Assembly: GCA_006739055.1 (NCBI GenBank)
Contig: AP019702.1
Coordinates: 3,063,388 to 3,127,387, forward strand
Direction of reading: 5' to 3'
Origin: Allostella vacuolata
GTDB taxonomy: Bacteria > Pseudomonadota > Alphaproteobacteria > ATCC43930 > Allostellaceae
Length of the DNA stretch: 64,000 bases
The notes under the pieces were generated by a model. It was not told the DNA's origin. It saw nothing but the letters and a program-made list of their open reading frames with translations, and ran no database searches. Within the stretch, counting starts at the first letter, position 1. The number at the start of each line of letters is the position of its first letter. Shown here one piece after another: positions 1 to 12,402 of the stretch. Both the position numbers and the translations under genes were made by a program.

Positions 1-794
1 GCCACCTCGCCTACTATGCCTATCGGCACCTCGTGCGGCAGGGCCGGGAGACGCCGCTGCCGATCACCTTCCTGTTCGTGCCGGAGGAAGAGGTCGGCAG
101 CCCGACCTCGCGTGCCCATATCGAGGCCGCCGCCCGCGAGGCGCGCTACGTCCTGGTGCTGGAGCCGGGCCGCACCGGCAACGGCGTCGTCACCAGCCGC
201 AAGGCCTGGGGCCGTTTCGTCATGACGGTGACCGGCGTCTCCGCCCATGCCGGGAGCGGCCACGAGCACGGGCGCAGCGCGGTGGTCGAGCTGTCGCGCC
301 AGATCCTGCGCATCGAGGCGATGACCGACTATGCCCGCGGCATCACCACCAACGTCGGCGTCATCGCCGCCGGCGGCCCCGGCCGCGGCAACGTGGTGCC
401 GGCGCTGGCCACCGCCGAGATCGACCTGCGCGCGCCGGACGAGGCGACCGCCGACGAGATGGTCGGGCGCATCCTGGCGCTGCAGGCCATCGGCGCCGAT
501 GTGACCGTGACGGTCGAGGGCGGCCTCAACCGCCCGCCCTTCGTTCGCCACGAAGGCGTGGCCCGCCTCTACGGGCTGGCCCGCCAGGCGGCGGCCGACC
601 TCGGCATGGACCTGCCCGAGACCGCGACCGGCGGCGTCAGCGACGGCAACTTCGCCGCCGCGCTCGGCGTGCCGACGCTCGACGGGCTGGGGGTGCTGGG
701 CGCCGGCGCCCATGCCGAGCACGAGCACCTGCTGTTCTCGTCGCTGGAGCCGCGCACCCGGCTCCTGCTGCGTCTCTTCGAATCGCTGACCTGA
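1..794 (+). CDS. M20 family metallopeptidase (glutamate carboxypeptidase-like), 3' part
   Basis: The reading frame is open from the first bases of the window (frame 3) to the TGA at 792-794, so the start lies upstream and about 260 residues are visible. The visible part holds the catalytic-glutamate motif PEEEVGSPTSR, the dimerisation-domain signature HAGSGHEHGRSAV and a C-terminal metal-site region with TGGVSDGNFAAALGVPTLDG followed by HAEHEHL. These fit the M20A carboxypeptidase G2/ArgE group of zinc peptidases, which remove a C-terminal glutamate or an acyl group from small substrates. The exact substrate cannot be told from the fragment. It is followed after 35 bases by dnaE. Confidence 0.8.
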   Translation, partial: HLAYYAYRHLVRQGRETPLPITFLFVPEEEVGSPTSRAHIEAAAREARYVLVLEPGRTGNGVVTSRKAWGRFVMTVTGVSAHAGSGHEHGRSAVVELSRQILRIEAMTDYARGITTNVGVIAAGGPGRGNVVPALATAEIDLRAPDEATADEMVGRILALQAIGADVTVTVEGGLNRPPFVRHEGVARLYGLARQAAADLGMDLPETATGGVSDGNFAAALGVPTLDGLGVLGAGAHAEHEHLLFSSLEPRTRLLLRLFESLT

Positions 795-829
795 CCCGGT
801 AGAGTCGCCGGGCGGAGGAACCGTCCCCC

Positions 830-4276
<3,447 letters not shown>

Positions 4277-4278
4277 CC

Positions 4279-5121
4279 ATGGCAGCCGCCCGCGTCTCCG
4301 TCATCATCCCGGCCTATCGGGCCGAGGCGACCATCGGCCGCGCCGTCCGCAGCCTGCTCGACCAGACGCTGAGTGACTGGGAGGCGGTGGTCGCGGCCGA
4401 CGACGGGGCGGACTACGCGGCCGTGCTGGCGGCCAGCGGCATCGCCGACGCCCGCATCCGTCATGTCCGGACGCCCCGGCCACGGACCGGCGCGCCGGGC
4501 GCCCGCAATGCCGCCTGGGCGGCGGCCGCGGGCGGCGTGGCCGCGCCGCTGGACGCCGACGACGCCTGGTTCCCGCGCCGGCTGGAGGTGCTGCTGCCGA
4601 TCGCGGAAGGCCATGGCGCCGCCGCCGACAACGTCCGGGTGGTCGACGAGGCGACCGGCCGCGTGCTCGGGATGCTGTTCCCGGAGGCGGAGGGCGACCG
4701 GCTGCTTGACGCCGAGGCGTTCCTGGCGACGTCGGTGCCGATCATGGCACTGGTCCGGCGCGACCACATGGCGGGCTGGGACGCCGATGTCGATCTCTGC
4801 GACGACCTGCCGTTCAACCTGCGGGCGATCGACCGGGCCGGGGGGCTGCCGGTGACCGCCGAGCCCCTGCACGAGTACCGGGTGCGAGACGGCTCCATCT
4901 GCCATTCGCCGGACTCCGATCGCCGCGCCGACCGCGGCTACGCCACCTGCCTCGCCCGGCTCGAGGCGGACGGGATGGGCCTCGCCGACCCGGCGATCCG
5001 GGCGGCCTTCCGCCGATCGCTGGTCGCCAAACGCGCCCTCAATCGTGCCTATGCCGAATGGCGGGACCGCCGGCCGGGCGGGGGAACCTTCCAGGAGTTC
5101 GTCGCTGCCGCCCAAAGGTAG
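4279..5121 (+). CDS. family 2 glycosyltransferase
   Basis: A 280-residue GT-A fold glycosyltransferase. The N-terminal VSVIIPAYRAEATIGRAVRS strand-helix, the GAPGARNAAW helix and the LDADDAWFPRR motif (the DXD-type metal and nucleotide-sugar site) are plain. There is no signal peptide or membrane segment, so it should be cytosolic or loosely bound to the inner face of the membrane. It uses a nucleotide sugar, but donor and acceptor cannot be deduced. Its ATG lies 2 bases after the dnaE stop, which suggests co-translation with dnaE. It is followed by the rpsB promoter. No other sugar-polymer gene adjoins it. Confidence 0.85.
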   Translation: MAAARVSVIIPAYRAEATIGRAVRSLLDQTLSDWEAVVAADDGADYAAVLAASGIADARIRHVRTPRPRTGAPGARNAAWAAAAGGVAAPLDADDAWFPRRLEVLLPIAEGHGAAADNVRVVDEATGRVLGMLFPEAEGDRLLDAEAFLATSVPIMALVRRDHMAGWDADVDLCDDLPFNLRAIDRAGGLPVTAEPLHEYRVRDGSICHSPDSDRRADRGYATCLARLEADGMGLADPAIRAAFRRSLVAKRALNRAYAEWRDRRPGGGTFQEFVAAAQR

Positions 5122-5130
5122 CCCGATCGC

Positions 5131-5159
5131 TTGCAAATAGGCGCCGGGCCGGCTATCTA
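5131..5159 (+). promoter_or_regulatory. sigma-70-type promoter for rpsB-tsf
   Basis: TTGCAA at 5131-5136, a 17-base spacer and TATCTA at 5154-5159 lie just after the glycosyltransferase stop. Predicted transcription start is near 5166, giving a leader of about 110 bases before the rpsB ATG at 5278. The leader holds a small hairpin (CGGCA/TGCCG, 5221-5234). E. coli S2 represses its own mRNA through the leader; whether that happens here cannot be judged from sequence alone. Confidence 0.65.
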
Positions 5160-5277
5160 CCCGGCCATTCCTCACGCGGGCCATCGGGAGCCGGACGTCG
5201 TCTGGCCCCCTTCCGGTGTTCGGCAATCTTGCCGGATCACAAGGCCCGCGGCGGCAGAACCGGAAAAGGACCACGAC

Positions 5278-6159
5278 ATGGCGATGCCTTCCTTCACCAT
5301 GCGCCAGCTTCTCGAAGCGGGCGTACATTTCGGCCATCACACCCGTCGCTGGAACCCGAAGATGCGTCCGTACATCTTCGGCACGCGTAACGGCGTCCAT
5401 ATCCTCGACCTCGAGCAGTCGGTGCCGATGCTGCACCGCTCCATGCAGGCCGTGCGCGACGTCGTCGCCGGGGGCGGGCGGGTGCTGTTCGTCGGCACCA
5501 AGCGCCAGGCGCAGGAGCCGATCGCCGCCGCGGCGCGCCGTTGCGGCCAGTATTACGTCAACCACCGCTGGCTCGGCGGCATGTTGACCAACTTCAAGAC
5601 CATCTCGCACTCCATCAAGCGGCTGCGCGATCTCGAGGAGCGGCTGTCGCAGGACGCCTCGGGCTTCACCAAGCGCGAGCGGCTGGAGCTGACCCGCGAC
5701 CGCGACAAGCTCGACCGGGCGCTGGGCGGCATCAAGGAGATGGGCGGCCTGCCGGACATGCTGTTCGTGATCGACACGAACAAGGAGTCGATCGCCGTGC
5801 AGGAGGCCAACCGCCTGCATATCCCGGTGGTGGCGATCATCGACAGCAATTCGGATCCGGCCGGCGTGCTGCTGCCGATCCCCGGCAATGACGACGCGAT
5901 TCGCGCCATCAACCTCTACTGCGACCTGATCTCGGGCGCGGTGCTGGACGGCATCCAGGCCGAGCTCACCGCCGCCGGCGTCGACATCGGCAGCCAGATG
6001 GATGCCCCCGACGTCGACTTCGACGAGGAAGAGGCGGTCGCCGAGCTCGAGGCCGCCCCGGCCGTCGCCGAGGCCGCAGGCGAACCGGAAGCGGCCCCGG
6101 CGGAACCGGAAGCCGCCCCGGCCGCCGCCGAGGAAGCGGAGCAACCCGCCGGCGCCTGA
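5278..6159 (+). CDS. rpsB: 30S ribosomal protein S2
   Basis: 293 residues from the ATG at 5278, chosen because [20 protein letters not shown] is the usual S2 start and GGAAAAGGA precedes it; an in-frame start at 5131 would sit on the promoter. The S2 body is complete ([56 protein letters not shown]). The last 45 or so residues form an Ala/Glu/Pro-rich acidic tail that E. coli S2 (241 aa) lacks. First gene of the translation-lipid A cluster, followed by tsf. Confidence 0.97.
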   Translation: MAMPSFTMRQLLEAGVHFGHHTRRWNPKMRPYIFGTRNGVHILDLEQSVPMLHRSMQAVRDVVAGGGRVLFVGTKRQAQEPIAAAARRCGQYYVNHRWLGGMLTNFKTISHSIKRLRDLEERLSQDASGFTKRERLELTRDRDKLDRALGGIKEMGGLPDMLFVIDTNKESIAVQEANRLHIPVVAIIDSNSDPAGVLLPIPGNDDAIRAINLYCDLISGAVLDGIQAELTAAGVDIGSQMDAPDVDFDEEEAVAELEAAPAVAEAAGEPEAAPAEPEAAPAAAEEAEQPAGA

Positions 6160-6187
6160 CCCCAGGACGGGCCGGAACGATCGGGCG

Positions 6188-6211
6188 ACGGCGGCAGCCA
6201 CCTGCCGCCGT
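6188..6211 (+). terminator. hairpin between rpsB and tsf (attenuator or weak terminator)
   Basis: Perfect 10-base-pair inverted repeat: ACGGCGGCAG at 6188-6197, loop CCAC, CTGCCGCCGT at 6202-6211, followed by only a short T-poor run (TCGCTT). It sits in the 102-base gap between rpsB and tsf. A partial terminator at this place would let S2 be made in a different amount from EF-Ts, as is known for E. coli rpsB-tsf. The lack of a T tract makes full termination doubtful. Confidence 0.5.
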
Positions 6212-6261
6212 TCGCTTAACCAGACAGCATTTCGCGCAAACGAGAAACGAAGGAGACACCG

Positions 6262-7185
6262 ATGGCCGAGATCACTGCCGCCCTGGTCAAGGAACTGCGG
6301 GAGAAGACCGGCGCCGGGATGATGGACTGCAAGAAGGCGCTGGCCGAGAACTCGGGCGACATCGAGGCGGCGATCGACTGGCTGCGCAAGAAGGGCCTGT
6401 CGGCGGCGTCCAAGAAGGCCGGCCGCGTCGCGGCCGAGGGCCTGGTCGGCGTCGCGGCGTCCGGCAACCGCGGCGCGGTCGTCGAAGTCAATGCGGAGAC
6501 CGATTTCGTCGCCCGCAACGAGATCTTCCAGGGCTATGTCCGCCAGGTGGCCGACGGCGCGCTCCAGGTCGGTGCCGACCTCGACCTGCTGAAGGCGATG
6601 ATGCTGCCGACCGGCCGGACCGCGGCCGACGAGCTGACCCATCTCATCGCCACCATCGGCGAGAACATGGCCCTGCGCCGCGCGACCCGGCTCGAAGTGT
6701 CCGAGGGCGTGGTCGCCAGCTACGTCCACAACGCGACCGCGGCCGGGCTCGGCAAGATCGGCGTGCTGGTCGCGCTGGAGTCGGCCGGCGACAAGGCCCG
6801 CCTGGAGGCGCTCGGCCGGCAGCTCGCCATGCATGTGGCGGCCGCCAACCCGCTGTTCCTTGACGTGGCGTCGGTCGACGGCTCGGCGCTGGACCGCGAG
6901 CGCGACGTTCTGCGCGAGCAGGCGCGGGCGAGCGGCAAGGCCGAGGCGATCATCGACAAGATGGTCGAGGGGCGCCTGCGCAAGTACTACGAGGAGACGG
7001 TGCTGCTGGAGCAGGTGTTCGTCGTCGACGGCGAGACCCGCGTCACCAAGATCGTCGAGGGCGTCGCCAAGGAGATCGGCCAGCCGATCAAGGTGACCGG
7101 CTTCGCGCGCTACGCGCTGGGCGAGGGCATCGAGAAGGCGCAGTCGGACTTCGCGGCGGAAGTGGCGGCCCAGCTCGGCCGCTGA
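6262..7185 (+). CDS. tsf: translation elongation factor Ts
   Basis: 307 residues. EF-Ts exchanges GDP for GTP on EF-Tu. The N-terminal UBA-like domain ([40 protein letters not shown]) and the [10 protein letters not shown] core motif are intact, followed by two core subdomains with [17 protein letters not shown] and the usual [14 protein letters not shown] ending. The ATG at 6262 has a strong GAAGGAGA site 5 bases upstream. It follows rpsB across a hairpin-bearing gap and precedes pyrH by 23 bases. Confidence 0.97.
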   Translation: MAEITAALVKELREKTGAGMMDCKKALAENSGDIEAAIDWLRKKGLSAASKKAGRVAAEGLVGVAASGNRGAVVEVNAETDFVARNEIFQGYVRQVADGALQVGADLDLLKAMMLPTGRTAADELTHLIATIGENMALRRATRLEVSEGVVASYVHNATAAGLGKIGVLVALESAGDKARLEALGRQLAMHVAAANPLFLDVASVDGSALDRERDVLREQARASGKAEAIIDKMVEGRLRKYYEETVLLEQVFVVDGETRVTKIVEGVAKEIGQPIKVTGFARYALGEGIEKAQSDFAAEVAAQLGR

Positions 7186-7208
7186 CGTCCAGTCCCGGGA
7201 CCGGCTCC

Positions 7209-7922
7209 ATGACCGCCGCCTATCGCCGCGTCCTCCTGAAGATCTCGGGAGAGGCGCTTCTCGGATCCCGCGAATACGGTCTCGACGGAGAGACCGTGGA
7301 GCGGATCGCCAAGGAGATCCGGCACGTCCACAGCCTGGGCGTGGAGATCTGCGCCGTCATCGGCGGCGGCAACATCTTCCGGGGCGTGTCCGGGGCGGCG
7401 GCCGGCATGGAGCGCGCGAGCGCCGACTACATGGGCATGCTGGCGACGGTGATCAACGCGCTCTCGCTCCAGAACGCGCTGGAGCGGGAGGGCGTCAACA
7501 CCCGGGTCCAGTCGGCCATCCCGATGTCGACGGTGTGCGAGCCCTATATCCGGCGTCGCGCGGTCCGGCACATGGAGAAGAAGCGGGTGGTGATCTTTGC
7601 CGGCGGGACCGGCAACCCGTTCTTCACCACCGACACGGCGGCCGCACTCCGCGCCTCGGAGATGGGCTGCGACGCGATTCTCAAGGCGACCAAGGTCGAT
7701 GGGGTCTATTCGGCCGATCCCGTCAAGGTGAAGGACGCCGAGCGCTATGATAGACTTTCCTATATGGAGGTCTTGTCCCGGGATCTTAAGGTGATGGACG
7801 CGTCGGCGATCTCGCTGGCGCGCGAGAACCGGATCCCGATCGTGGTCTTCTCGATCTACACCCACGGCGCCTTCGCCGAGGTGGTGCAGGGGCGGGGACG
7901 CTTCACGATCATCGGCGAATGA
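7209..7922 (+). CDS. pyrH: UMP kinase
   Basis: 237 residues, amino-acid kinase family. It phosphorylates UMP to UDP in pyrimidine nucleotide synthesis. Visible signatures are [15 protein letters not shown] (ATP-binding lysine), the [11 protein letters not shown] loop, [19 protein letters not shown] (UMP site) and [20 protein letters not shown]. It ends in the last bases before frr in a tight cluster with tsf upstream. The bacterial enzyme is usually hexameric and regulated by GTP and UTP. Confidence 0.97.
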   Translation: MTAAYRRVLLKISGEALLGSREYGLDGETVERIAKEIRHVHSLGVEICAVIGGGNIFRGVSGAAAGMERASADYMGMLATVINALSLQNALEREGVNTRVQSAIPMSTVCEPYIRRRAVRHMEKKRVVIFAGGTGNPFFTTDTAAALRASEMGCDAILKATKVDGVYSADPVKVKDAERYDRLSYMEVLSRDLKVMDASAISLARENRIPIVVFSIYTHGAFAEVVQGRGRFTIIGE

Positions 7923-7936
7923 CGGGAGGAAGAGGG

Positions 7937-8494
7937 ATGGCAGGGGCGGACCTTGAGGAATATCGGCGCCGGATGGTGGGGGCGCTCGATGTGCTGCGCA
8001 AGGAATTCGCGGGGCTGCGGACCGGCCGGGCATCGGCCGATCTGCTCAATCCGGTGATGGTCGACGCCTACGGGCAGCACATGCCGATCTCGCGGATCGG
8101 CACCGTGAACGTGCCCGAGCCGCGTCTCATCACGGTACAGGTGTGGGACCGCGGCATGGTCAAGGCGGTCGACAAGGCGATCCGCGATTCGGGCCTGGGC
8201 CTCAATCCGATCAGCGAGGGCCAGACGATCCGTGTGCCGCTGCCCGACCTGACGAGCGACCGGCGCAAGGAACTGAGCAAGGTCGCGCACAAGTATGCGG
8301 AAGCGGCGCGGGTCTCCATCCGCAACATCCGGCGCGACGCCATGGACCTGCTGAAGCGGATCGAGAAGGACGGCGACATCTCGCAGGACGAGCAGCGCAA
8401 GTCCGGTGCGGAGGTACAGGCGTTGACCGACGAGCACATCAAGAAGGTCGACGAACTGTTGCACGCGAAGGAAAAGGACATCCTCCAGGTCTGA
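7937..8494 (+). CDS. frr: ribosome recycling factor
   Basis: 185 residues, the usual length. With EF-G it splits post-termination ribosomes. Motifs include [34 protein letters not shown] and the helical [17 protein letters not shown] region. The ATG at 7937 is preferred because GGGAGGA lies at 7924-7930; an in-frame ATG at 7919 overlaps the pyrH stop but would place the ribosome-binding site inside the gene. It follows pyrH and precedes uppS. Confidence 0.95.
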   Translation: MAGADLEEYRRRMVGALDVLRKEFAGLRTGRASADLLNPVMVDAYGQHMPISRIGTVNVPEPRLITVQVWDRGMVKAVDKAIRDSGLGLNPISEGQTIRVPLPDLTSDRRKELSKVAHKYAEAARVSIRNIRRDAMDLLKRIEKDGDISQDEQRKSGAEVQALTDEHIKKVDELLHAKEKDILQV

Positions 8495-8507
8495 GACGGT
8501 GGTGGCG

Positions 8508-9227
8508 ATGGCGCCCGCTGACGTCCATGTGCCGCGGCATGTGGCAATCATCATGGACGGAAACGGCCGGTGGGCACGGGCGCGCGGCCTGCCGCGCGCG
8601 GCAGGCCACCGCCAGGGGGCGGAGGCCGTCAAGCGCACGGTGCGGGCGGCCGGCAATCTCGGCGTCCGCTACCTCACCCTGTTCGGCTTCTCGTCCGAGA
8701 ACTGGAAGCGGCCGGAGACCGAGGTCGCCGACCTGATGGGGCTCCTGCGCCACTACCTGCGGGCGGAGATCGCCGAGCTGCACGCCAATGGGGTGCGGCT
8801 CCGGGTGATCGGCGACCGCGACCGGCTCGCCCGCGACATCCGCGCCCTGATCGAGAACGCCGAGGCGACCACCCGGGCCAACGACCGGCTGCACCTGACC
8901 GTCGCCCTCAGCTACGGCGGGCGGCAGGAGATCGTGCTGGCTGTCCGGCGTCTGGCCGAGGAGGTCCGCGCCGGGCGGCTGTCGCCGGAGCAGATCGACG
9001 AGGCGGCGATCGCCCGGCGCCTCGACACCCACGACCTGCCGGACCCGGACCTGCTGATCCGCTCGAGCGGCGAGCAGCGCATCAGCAACTTCATGCTATG
9101 GCAGAGCGCGTATACCGAGCTCTACTTCACCCCCACCTTGTGGCCCGACTTCGCCGAGACGCATCTGGCCGATGCGATCCGTGACTTCGGGACGCGAGAG
9201 CGGCGCTTCGGCGCGGTCGCCCGTTGA
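8508..9227 (+). CDS. uppS: isoprenyl transferase (undecaprenyl diphosphate synthase)
   Basis: About 239 residues from the ATG at 8508 (a GTG at 8499 is also possible). It condenses isopentenyl diphosphate with farnesyl diphosphate to give the C55 lipid carrier for peptidoglycan and polysaccharides. The cis-prenyltransferase signatures are present: HVAIIMDGNGRWARARGLPR with the catalytic aspartate, LTLFGFSSENWKRP, and LIRSSGEQRISNFMLWQSAY near the C-terminus. It overlaps no known gene at its 5' end and is followed by cdsA after 31 bases. Confidence 0.95.
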   Translation: MAPADVHVPRHVAIIMDGNGRWARARGLPRAAGHRQGAEAVKRTVRAAGNLGVRYLTLFGFSSENWKRPETEVADLMGLLRHYLRAEIAELHANGVRLRVIGDRDRLARDIRALIENAEATTRANDRLHLTVALSYGGRQEIVLAVRRLAEEVRAGRLSPEQIDEAAIARRLDTHDLPDPDLLIRSSGEQRISNFMLWQSAYTELYFTPTLWPDFAETHLADAIRDFGTRERRFGAVAR

Positions 9228-9258
9228 GGCGGGCCGGCGCAGGCGGCGACGGTCGCCG

Positions 9259-10059
9259 ATGAGCCGGTCGCTCCTGCTGCGCATCCTGTCGGCCGCCATC
9301 CTGATCCCGGTCGCGGTCGCGGCGGTCTGGGCCGGCGGGCCCTGGTTCTCGCTGGTGGTCGGCGTCTTCGCCGTCGGCATGGCGTGGGAGTGGGGCGGCA
9401 TCTGCAACCGGGCCCAGCCGCTTGCCCTGCAATCGCCGGCGATCATCGCGACGATCGCCATCCCCACGGCTCTGGCCGCCGCCGGATGGCTGGTGCCGGG
9501 CCTGCTGGCTGCGGCGGCCGGCGCGGCCGCGATCGCCGTGCTGGCGGCAGGCCGGGTGCGGCGGGCCGCCTGGCTGGCGCCGGCCGGAACGCTCTACATC
9601 ACCGTCGCCGTCCTGGCGGTCCTGCATCTGCGGCTGGATGGCGGGCTGTGGCCGACCCTGTGGCTGTTCGTCGTGGTGTGGGCCACCGACATCGCGGCCT
9701 ATGCCGCCGGCCGCTCGATCGGCGGGCCGTTGCTGGCGCCGTCCCTCAGCCCGCGCAAGACCTGGTCGGGCCTGCTGGGCGGGGCCACGGCCGCCGCCGC
9801 GGCCGGCGCGGCCATGGCGGCCGACGGCGGGCCGCCCCTGGCACTGGCGGCGGGCCTCGGTTTTGCCCTGGCGGTGGTGTCCCAGGCGGGGGACCTCGCG
9901 GAATCGGCCGCGAAGCGCTACGTTGGGGTTAAGGACGCGAGCGGCCTGATCCCCGGGCATGGGGGCGTGCTCGATCGGCTGGACGGCCTGATGGCCGCAG
10001 CCCTGGCCTTCGTGGTCCTGCGACAGTGCTTGGGAGAGGAACTTCTCGGATGGCGATGA
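9259..10059 (+). CDS. cdsA: phosphatidate cytidylyltransferase
   Basis: 266 residues, polytopic inner-membrane enzyme that makes CDP-diacylglycerol from phosphatidate and CTP. The family signature lies near the C-terminus: [19 protein letters not shown] followed by [16 protein letters not shown]. Alternating hydrophobic segments fill the rest. The ATG at 9259 begins with [15 protein letters not shown]; an in-frame start at 9172 would add a very Arg-rich stretch lying inside uppS and is rejected. Its stop overlaps the start of dxr. Confidence 0.94.
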   Translation: MSRSLLLRILSAAILIPVAVAAVWAGGPWFSLVVGVFAVGMAWEWGGICNRAQPLALQSPAIIATIAIPTALAAAGWLVPGLLAAAAGAAAIAVLAAGRVRRAAWLAPAGTLYITVAVLAVLHLRLDGGLWPTLWLFVVVWATDIAAYAAGRSIGGPLLAPSLSPRKTWSGLLGGATAAAAAGAAMAADGGPPLALAAGLGFALAVVSQAGDLAESAAKRYVGVKDASGLIPGHGGVLDRLDGLMAAALAFVVLRQCLGEELLGWR

Positions 10060-11258
10060 GCGAGGCGGCGCTCCCGGTGGCGCACGCGCCGCGCCGGCGT
10101 CGCACGGTCACCATTCTCGGTGCCACGGGGTCGGTCGGGCGCAGCACCGCCGATCTTCTGATGCGGCACCGCGACCGTTATGCGGTGGAGGCGCTGACCG
10201 CGCATCGCGACGTCCCGGGCCTGGTCCGGCTGGCGCGCGAGCTGCAGCCGCGGCTGGCGGTGATCGGGGACCCGTCGGGCTATGCCGCGCTGCGCGCCGG
10301 GCTGGCCGGGACCGGGATCGAGGCCGCGGCCGGGATGGACGCAGTGACGGCGGCGGCGGCCCGGCCGGTCGACTGGGTGATGGCGGCGATCGTCGGCATG
10401 GCCGGCCTGGCGCCGACCATGGCCGCGATCCGCGCCGGCACCACGGTCGCGTTTGCCAGCAAGGAATGCCTGGTGGCGGCCGGGCCGGTGATGCTGGCCG
10501 CCATCCGCCGCCACGGCGCGACCCTGCTGCCGGCGGATTCCGAGCACAACGCGATCTTCCAGGTCTTCGACTTCGACCGGCCGGAATCGATCGAGCGCAT
10601 CATCCTGACGGCGTCGGGCGGCCCGTTCCGCCAGTCGCCCCTGGCGAGCCTGCGTGACGTCACTCCCGAACAGGCGGTCGCACACCCCAACTGGCGCATG
10701 GGGGCCAAGATCTCGGTCGATTCGGCGACCATGATGAACAAGGGGCTGGAGGTCATCGAGGCCCACCACCTGTTCCAGATGCCGGACGAGCGGATCGAGG
10801 TGGTGATCCATCCGCAGTCGATCGTCCACAGCCTGGTCGCCTATGTCGACGGCTCGGTGCTGGCCCAGCTGGGGTCGCCCGACATGCGCACCCCGATCGC
10901 CCACACGCTGGCCTGGCCGGAGCGCATCTCCGCCCCGTCGCCCAGGCTGGACCTGGCCCGGATCGGGACGCTGACCTTCGAGCCGCCGGACGACGCGCGC
11001 TTCCCGGCGCTTGGCCTATGCCGCGAGGCGCTGGTCGCCGGGGGCGGCGCGCCGGCCGTGCTGAACGCCGCCAACGAAGTGGCGGTCGCCGCCTTCCTCG
11101 CCGGCCGCATCGGCTTTCTCCACATTCCCGCCATCGTCGCGGATACACTGGGGCGCATGAACATCCCCGTCCCCGACACCATCGAAGACGTCGTGGCGCT
11201 CGACGGCGAGGCGCGCCGCGTGGCGTCCGCGCTGGCCGGCGCCGGCACCCGCACCTAG
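10050..11258 (+). CDS. dxr: 1-deoxy-D-xylulose 5-phosphate reductoisomerase
   Basis: 402 residues. It makes 2-C-methyl-D-erythritol 4-phosphate, the committed step of the MEP isoprenoid pathway; ispD and ispF of the same pathway are fused at 56637-57836. The NADPH fold begins [42 protein letters not shown] (metal site), LTASGGPFR and [20 protein letters not shown] are all present. The ATG at 10050 has GGGAGAGGA 9 bases upstream and overlaps the cdsA stop; ATG 10056 is a close alternative. Confidence 0.96.
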   Translation: MAMSEAALPVAHAPRRRRTVTILGATGSVGRSTADLLMRHRDRYAVEALTAHRDVPGLVRLARELQPRLAVIGDPSGYAALRAGLAGTGIEAAAGMDAVTAAAARPVDWVMAAIVGMAGLAPTMAAIRAGTTVAFASKECLVAAGPVMLAAIRRHGATLLPADSEHNAIFQVFDFDRPESIERIILTASGGPFRQSPLASLRDVTPEQAVAHPNWRMGAKISVDSATMMNKGLEVIEAHHLFQMPDERIEVVIHPQSIVHSLVAYVDGSVLAQLGSPDMRTPIAHTLAWPERISAPSPRLDLARIGTLTFEPPDDARFPALGLCREALVAGGGAPAVLNAANEVAVAAFLAGRIGFLHIPAIVADTLGRMNIPVPDTIEDVVALDGEARRVASALAGAGTRT

Positions 11259-11268
11259 GTCACAGGAA

Positions 11269-12402
11269 ATGGACGCGATTCTTCAGATACCCCACTACGG
11301 CCTGTCCTTCCTGCTGCTGCTCACCATTCTCGTCTTTGTCCATGAGTTCGGGCATTTCTGGGTGGCGCGGCGCAACGGGGTGCGGGTCGAGGTGTTCTCG
11401 ATCGGCTTCGGGCCCGAGCTGTTCGGCTGGAACGACCGCACCGGCACGCGCTGGAAGTTCAGCGTCCTGCCGCTGGGCGGCTACGTGAAGATGTTCGGCG
11501 ATGCGGGGGCCGCCAGCAACCCGGCCGAGGGCATCGACCGCATGACGGCCGAGGAGCGGGCGGTCGCCTTCCACCACAAGCGGCTCGGCCAGCGGGCGGC
11601 GATCGTCGCCGCCGGTCCGATCGCCAACTTCCTGTTCGCCATCCTGGTCCTGGCGGGCCTCTTCATGGTCCAGGGACAGCCCTACACCCCGGCCGAGATC
11701 GGCACGGTGCGCCCGGACAGTGCTGCGGCCGCGGCCGGCCTGCGCCCCGGCGACCGCATCACCGCCATCGACGGGCGCTCGATCGACCGCTTCGAGCAGG
11801 TCCAGCTCATCGTCCGCCTCAACCAGGGAACGCCGCTGTCGGTCGACGTGCTGCGCGACGGCCAGACGGTCAACCTGTCCGTCACGCCGCGGATCGTGGA
11901 GGTCGACGACCGGCTGGGCGGCACGCAGCGCGTGGGGCAGCTGGGCGTCGGCCGCAGCGGCATGGAGTTCCAGCGCCACGACCCCTTCACCGCCGTCGTC
12001 GCGGGCGCCGAGGAGACGGTGACGCTGACCGTCGGCACGCTGACCGCGGTGTGGCAGATGATCAGCGGGTCGCGTACCGCCGACGAGCTGGGCGGGCCGC
12101 TGCGAATCGCGCAGATGTCCGGCGAGGCGACCCGGTCCGGGGTCGCCGGATTCCTCTGGTTCACCGCGATTCTGTCGATCAATCTGGGGCTTATCAACCT
12201 GTTCCCCATCCCCGTGCTTGACGGGGGGCACCTGCTGTTCTACGCAGCGGAGGCGGTCCGGGGAAAACCGCTTGGCGAACGAGCACAGGAGTACGGCTTC
12301 CGCATCGGGCTCGCTTTGGTCCTGACGCTGATGCTGTTTGCGACCTGGAACGACCTGGTTCAGCTCCGGGTGTTCTCCTTTCTCAGAGGGCTCGTAACGT
12401 GA
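11269..12402 (+). CDS. rseP: RIP metalloprotease (site-2 protease)
   Basis: 377 residues, intramembrane zinc protease of the RseP/MmpA family that cuts membrane-anchored regulators and signal-peptide remnants. The zinc motif HEFGH is at residues 25-29 in the first membrane helix, a single PDZ domain covers roughly residues 130-200 (PDSAAAAAGLRPGDRITAID), and the third zinc ligand is in NLFPIPVLDGGHL. Several hydrophobic segments match the four-helix plan. It lies between dxr and bamA, and its stop overlaps the bamA GTG start by 4 bases. Confidence 0.95.
   Translation: MDAILQIPHYGLSFLLLLTILVFVHEFGHFWVARRNGVRVEVFSIGFGPELFGWNDRTGTRWKFSVLPLGGYVKMFGDAGAASNPAEGIDRMTAEERAVAFHHKRLGQRAAIVAAGPIANFLFAILVLAGLFMVQGQPYTPAEIGTVRPDSAAAAAGLRPGDRITAIDGRSIDRFEQVQLIVRLNQGTPLSVDVLRDGQTVNLSVTPRIVEVDDRLGGTQRVGQLGVGRSGMEFQRHDPFTAVVAGAEETVTLTVGTLTAVWQMISGSRTADELGGPLRIAQMSGEATRSGVAGFLWFTAILSINLGLINLFPIPVLDGGHLLFYAAEAVRGKPLGERAQEYGFRIGLALVLTLMLFATWNDLVQLRVFSFLRGLVT

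Noticed and set aside
5131-5277. In-frame upstream extension of rpsB
   Set aside because: It would begin on the -35 box of a good promoter and add a sequence not found in S2 proteins. The ATG at 5278 has a proper ribosome-binding site.
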